Part shown: piece after piece, positions 22,426-25,095 of the stretch | How positions within the stretch are numbered: position 1 is the stretch's first letter | Layout: every line of letters starts with the position of its first letter | NCBI GenBank assembly: GCA_019084435.1 | Contig: JAHRFV010000025.1 | Location: 1-25,095 of the forward strand | Direction: 5' to 3' | Length of the DNA stretch: 25,095 bases | Source: Dethiosulfatibacter sp. | GTDB taxonomy: Bacteria; Bacillota_A; Clostridia; Tissierellales; Dethiosulfatibacteraceae | Position numbers and translations under genes: made by a program | The notes under the pieces: model-generated | Database searches by the model: none | What the model was told of the DNA's origin: nothing | What the model saw: only the letters and a program-made list of their open reading frames with translations

Positions 22426-23368
22426 ATTGCGAACATTTCCAGAGTGCCATCGGGTGGCTACTGATGCGTTTTAATATCTCATCGGATTGAAATAGAAGCT
22501 CCGGACGGTAGTCTTTATTTCTAAAAGCTTCAAGGAACTTCCACTCATTGTCCTCTAGCTTCAATAATTCAACAAGCCATTTTTTTACTTGAATTTGAGA
22601 GGCTCGGAGATCGAACTTCTCATCATTTCGCAGAAGAGGATAAAGATCAGTTTTGATACGGTGTAGGGTTAATTCATCAATATTGCTTAACTGAAACTCT
22701 GAAGGTGGGGTTTTTGAAGTTATGGCACAATAAAAGACAACACACTTCCTCAAAATTTCTTCATCGGATTTCTCCAACAATTTGAATTTCAACAAGTTAC
22801 TAATGTCATAAAGATCTCTTGCAGCTGTTCTATTAAGTAATGCAACGATTTTACTAGCAAATATCTCAATAGGAGCTACACTTAAAATTGAGACTCCTGC
22901 AGGTTCCCAGGTAGATTCGAACTTTTTTGAATCAATTGGCAGAATATGACAGCGAAGCATATAATTAATTTCAACCTTGATGTTATCCATAGCACCACCA
23001 GAATTTGAGTATTCGTACACTAATGAGTCCAATGCATGGTATTGTTTTGATTTCACACTCAATTTATATCCGTTGGCTATCATGAATCTGCCGATGCGAT
23101 CATTTATCCCTGCTCTCGAAGTCATCATTCCATCACGATCAAGATTCTCTAAAAAATCCAGATCGATATCCACAGATAATCTTGGCAGTTCAAATATGGT
23201 AAGATTGATTGCAGTTCCACCCTTTAAAGCTATTGTAGATGATAACAAATCATCTTTTTCAAAGAATTTTAAGATTTCAATTAACCTACAGACCTTTTCG
23301 TAGGTGTCACGAACAAAACCAAGCTCTTTAGCTTGTTTTCCCAGAAACAATCTGTTCCAATCAGCCAT
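22424..23368 (-). CDS. AbiEii-type nucleotidyltransferase toxin (pair 3)
   Basis: A 314-residue protein with the full AbiEii set: STIALKGGTAINLTIFELPR, LSVDIDLDF (GG and D-x-D), the lysine helix PIEIFASKIVALLNRTAARD and LYDISNLLKF. This is the canonical type IV AbiE toxin, thought to bind GTP and block growth as a bacteriostatic nucleotidyltransferase. AAGGGAG sits next to TTG 23377 and nine bases from ATG 23368, so ATG is the start. The first 8 bases overlap the AbiEi gene, the same overlap as in pair 1. The sequence is intact. Confidence 0.9.
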   Translation of the reverse strand: MADWNRLFLGKQAKELGFVRDTYEKVCRLIEILKFFEKDDLLSSTIALKGGTAINLTIFELPRLSVDIDLDFLENLDRDGMMTSRAGINDRIGRFMIANGYKLSVKSKQYHALDSLVYEYSNSGGAMDNIKVEINYMLRCHILPIDSKKFESTWEPAGVSILSVAPIEIFASKIVALLNRTAARDLYDISNLLKFKLLEKSDEEILRKCVVFYCAITSKTPPSEFQLSNIDELTLHRIKTDLYPLLRNDEKFDLRASQIQVKKWLVELLKLEDNEWKFLEAFRNKDYRPELLFQSDEILKRISSHPMALWKCSQ

Positions 23369-24131
23369 CGAGATCAACTCCCTTGTTAATTATAGATTTC
23401 AAATTCTTAGGTGCATAAAGTTGCCAATCCTCATGTAAAACAAACTGCTTTGCCAAGGTATCTTTTTCAGCATATAGATATTTTTTAGATTTCTGGACTT
23501 TGCTCATGCAATATTCAAAAAAAGAGGACGGTAGACTAAATTGCTTTGCGAACTGCATCAATATAAAACCCGTCTTTTGAAATAAGATTGCTAGACCATA
23601 GTCATCGAGATAAGAAATAAGCTTGTCAGTTCTCAACGAGGGGACAAGCATCAGACAACGTAGCAATTCCTCCAAACCTCCGACTTTCTCAAATCCATAA
23701 ATACTGTCGATTACAGTCCTTTCCAAATCAGTGATCCTGATTCCAGTATTAGTTGTTATGACCCCAGAATCAATGCGTGGAGAGATTTTCTTAAATGTGA
23801 TACCATCGTATACAAAGTCTGTGAATCTACTCACAGTCGTCACATAAACCTCATAAAAAACTTGATTAGCATAACCGTAATATTCGAATGCGCTATGGAA
23901 TGAAACGCAAGCATCTTCAGCTATATGGGAGGCTATCATAAATCGATTTGCGACAGGTTGCTTCGTTTCAAGGCTAATAGCAGTATAAAGGTCTCTTCGA
24001 ATACGTTCAATATATCCAGCGTTGATATAATCATGAAGCAAGGAATGTGCTGCCTGACTGTTGCCTGTCAATGCAACAACATCTTGACGTGTAAAACAGC
24101 CTAACTCATATAGTTTATTTAAATATTTCAT
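23361..24131 (-). CDS. AbiEi-type antitoxin / transcriptional regulator (pair 3)
   Basis: About 256 residues. The winged helix is at the N-terminus (YLNKLYELGCFTRQDVVALT, HDYINAGYIERIRRDLYTAI) and the antitoxin C-terminal domain follows (DACVSFHSAFEYYGYANQVF, ITDLERTVIDSIYGFEKVGG). GGAGGTG precedes two ATG codons (24134 and 24131); the second has the better distance. A long upstream extension to 24266 has no ribosome site, is rich in F and L, and runs through the promoter, so it is rejected. It should repress its own promoter through the inverted repeats at 24153-24192. Confidence 0.88.
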   Translation of the reverse strand: MKYLNKLYELGCFTRQDVVALTGNSQAAHSLLHDYINAGYIERIRRDLYTAISLETKQPVANRFMIASHIAEDACVSFHSAFEYYGYANQVFYEVYVTTVSRFTDFVYDGITFKKISPRIDSGVITTNTGIRITDLERTVIDSIYGFEKVGGLEELLRCLMLVPSLRTDKLISYLDDYGLAILFQKTGFILMQFAKQFSLPSSFFEYCMSKVQKSKKYLYAEKDTLAKQFVLHEDWQLYAPKNLKSIINKGVDLDG

Positions 24132-24149
24132 CATAACACCTCCATTCTT

Positions 24150-24192
24150 ATTATTGCACAAAACATTACTTTTATCAAATGTTTTGTGTAAT
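24150..24192 (-). promoter_or_regulatory. Promoter and operator dyad of pair 3
   Basis: On the - strand TTGATA (24178-24173) and AATAAT (24155-24150) are 17 bases apart. An inverted repeat of 15 bases per arm with one mismatch (24153-24167 with 24178-24192; core CACAAAACATT/AATGTTTTGTG) covers the spacer and flanks the -35. A second inverted repeat TTAGGAATA/TATTCCTAA (about 24194-24202 with 24226-24234) lies further upstream. Two inverted repeats are what is known for AbiEi-controlled promoters. Confidence 0.65.
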
Positions 24193-24289
24193 ATTAGGAA
24201 TAAAAATTCTTGAAAACTGCACGTAATATTCCTAAAAAGAAACGTTATGTGTAAAAACAGGAACAAATACGTTAATCAATAATTTAACA

Positions 24290-24318
24290 TTGTTAATGCC
24301 TATGAATTGAAATATAAT
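24290..24318 (+). promoter_or_regulatory. Promoter of the ADP-ribosylglycohydrolase gene
   Basis: TTGTTA (24290-24295) and TATAAT (24313-24318) are separated by 17 bases. The start codon is only 18 bases after the -10 box, so the leader is very short. It is divergent from the AbiE-type promoter about 110 bases away. Confidence 0.6.
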
Positions 24319-24336
24319 TAAAAAGAGGTGGCCCAA

Positions 24337-25002
24337 ATGAAAAGAAAGAGTGAATATTTTCAAGGATGTTTTATAGGTGGCGCAATTGGCGACGCTTTAG
24401 GCTGGCCGGTTGAATTCATGAGAAACGCGGAGATAAAACGCGAATATGGTCCGAATGGAATACAAGATTTGGAGATCACATCATCAGGGAAAGCTGAAAT
24501 CACAGACGATACTCAAATGACTCTTTTTACAGCTGAAGGCATATTGAGAGCCCAAACCAGAGGCCATCTGAAAGGCATTTCTCACGTGTCGTCTTTGGTG
24601 TTCTTTGCATACCAGAGGTGGTTGATCACACAAGGCTATCCTCAAGTAAAAGAATACGAAGGGCTTTATGACGGTTGGCTTTTAGGGGAAAAGGATCTGC
24701 ATGCTAGAAGAGGACCAGGAAACACATGCCTATCAGCTCTTTTGAGCAGAAAGCAAGGAACAATAACAGAACCGATTAATAATAGCAAAGGCTGTGGTGG
24801 CGTAATGAGAGTTGCGCCTGCTGGATTGTTTTATGGAAAAGACATGGCTTTTAAAATGGCAGCTGATTTTGCCGCTCTTACACATGGACATCCATCAGGT
24901 TATCTATCTGCTGGAGCGTTGGCTTATCTCATATCATCAATAATAGAAGGTCAGTATATTGAAACTGCAGTCAACTGGACTATTGAAGAATTGATGATAT
25001 GA
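24337..25002 (+). CDS. ADP-ribosylglycohydrolase (DraG/ARH family), 3' end disrupted by fold-back
   Basis: An enzyme that removes ADP-ribose from modified proteins or other targets. The family motifs are present: GGAIGDALGWPVEF, TDDTQMTLFTAEG (metal-binding Thr-Asp-Asp), RRGPGNTCLSAL, NSKGCGGVMRVAPAG and HGHPSGYLSAGALAYL. Relatives are 250-350 residues; only about 217 genuine residues are seen here. From 24990 the DNA is the reverse complement of 24836-24941, so the last three residues and the stop are artificial or the gene is truly cut. GAGGTGG lies five bases before ATG 24337; GTG 24328 overlaps that site. It is divergent from the AbiE-type pair, which is only suggestive. Confidence 0.88.
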   Translation: MKRKSEYFQGCFIGGAIGDALGWPVEFMRNAEIKREYGPNGIQDLEITSSGKAEITDDTQMTLFTAEGILRAQTRGHLKGISHVSSLVFFAYQRWLITQGYPQVKEYEGLYDGWLLGEKDLHARRGPGNTCLSALLSRKQGTITEPINNSKGCGGVMRVAPAGLFYGKDMAFKMAADFAALTHGHPSGYLSAGALAYLISSIIEGQYIETAVNWTIEELMI

Positions 25003-25095
25003 GATAAGCCAACGCTCCAGCAGATAGATAACCTGATGGATGTCCATGTGTAAGAGCGGCAAAATCAGCTGCCATTTTAAAAGCCATGTCTTTTC
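24836..25095. repeat. Perfect 106-bp inverted repeat (fold-back) at the right end of the window
   Basis: Bases 24990-25095 are the exact reverse complement of 24836-24941, with a 48-base spacer (24942-24989). The right arm ends exactly where the sequence ends. Long perfect fold-backs at a sequence end with no mismatch are typical of chimeric reads or assembly errors; a real palindrome inside a conserved gene would be very unusual. Confidence 0.95.

Noticed and set aside
24135..24266. N-terminal extension of the pair 3 antitoxin
   Set aside because: The extra residues are a low-complexity F/L-rich stretch that runs through the promoter and inverted repeat; GGAGGTG precedes the inner ATG codons.

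Overview
The window is AT-rich bacterial DNA with strong AGGAGG-type ribosome binding sites, TTGaca/TATAAT promoters, short intergenic gaps and Bacillota-type gene families (DUF4180, DUF3784, DUF5050-like lipoprotein, Clostridia-style flavodoxin pairs). It looks like an anaerobic or facultative Clostridia-like Bacillota chromosome segment. No rRNA, tRNA or CRISPR array was seen. Most genes are on the + strand; only one operon near the right end and a small remnant near the left end are on the - strand.

Layout. 1-774 is a decayed stretch: the last 21 codons of an unidentified gene, a GC-rich hairpin, a possible membrane-protein tail and the first 39 codons of a MoxR-like AAA ATPase on the - strand. 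775-7489 holds a DUF4180 gene, then a compact set of TetR regulator, FtsX-type ABC permease, ABC ATPase, two flavodoxin-fold proteins and a beta-propeller lipoprotein, probably an antibiotic/peptide or envelope-stress export operon. 7561-8147 is a Phd/RelE-type toxin-antitoxin pair. 8160-8300 carries a structured RNA-like segment that resembles an orphan omega-RNA/HEARO element. 8450-13051 holds a membrane-anchored zinc-peptidase-like protein, a diguanylate cyclase, a Rieske oxygenase, a RibD/DHFR-like reductase and an AraC/GyrI regulator split into two in-frame parts.

From 13.4 kb on, the region looks like an accessory/defence island. Three separate pairs of a DNA-binding antitoxin-like protein and a nucleotidyltransferase toxin-like protein (AbiEi/AbiEii type) occur at 13460-14885, 15838-17558 and 24131-22424(-). 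Each has an inverted repeat over its promoter, and each has overlapping genes. Between them lie a purine nucleoside phosphorylase, a DUF3784 membrane protein, an unknown coiled-coil membrane protein next to an M50-type intramembrane protease, a polytopic membrane protein, an amidohydrolase and a flavodoxin. The window ends in an ADP-ribosylglycohydrolase gene cut by a perfect 106-bp fold-back at the end of the sequence, most likely an assembly or library artefact.

A dispersed intergenic repeat (AT-rich head plus long hairpin and T-run) separates several of the transcription units, at about 1214, 8338 and 10288, with partial or diverged copies at about 277 and 13243. The least familiar items are the divergent regulator/nucleotidyltransferase pair at 15.8-17.6 kb with its 16-bp palindromic operator, the coiled-coil/M50 protease pair at 18.0-19.7 kb, and the orphan structured RNA. 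All identities were made by eye from the sequence; no database was searched.
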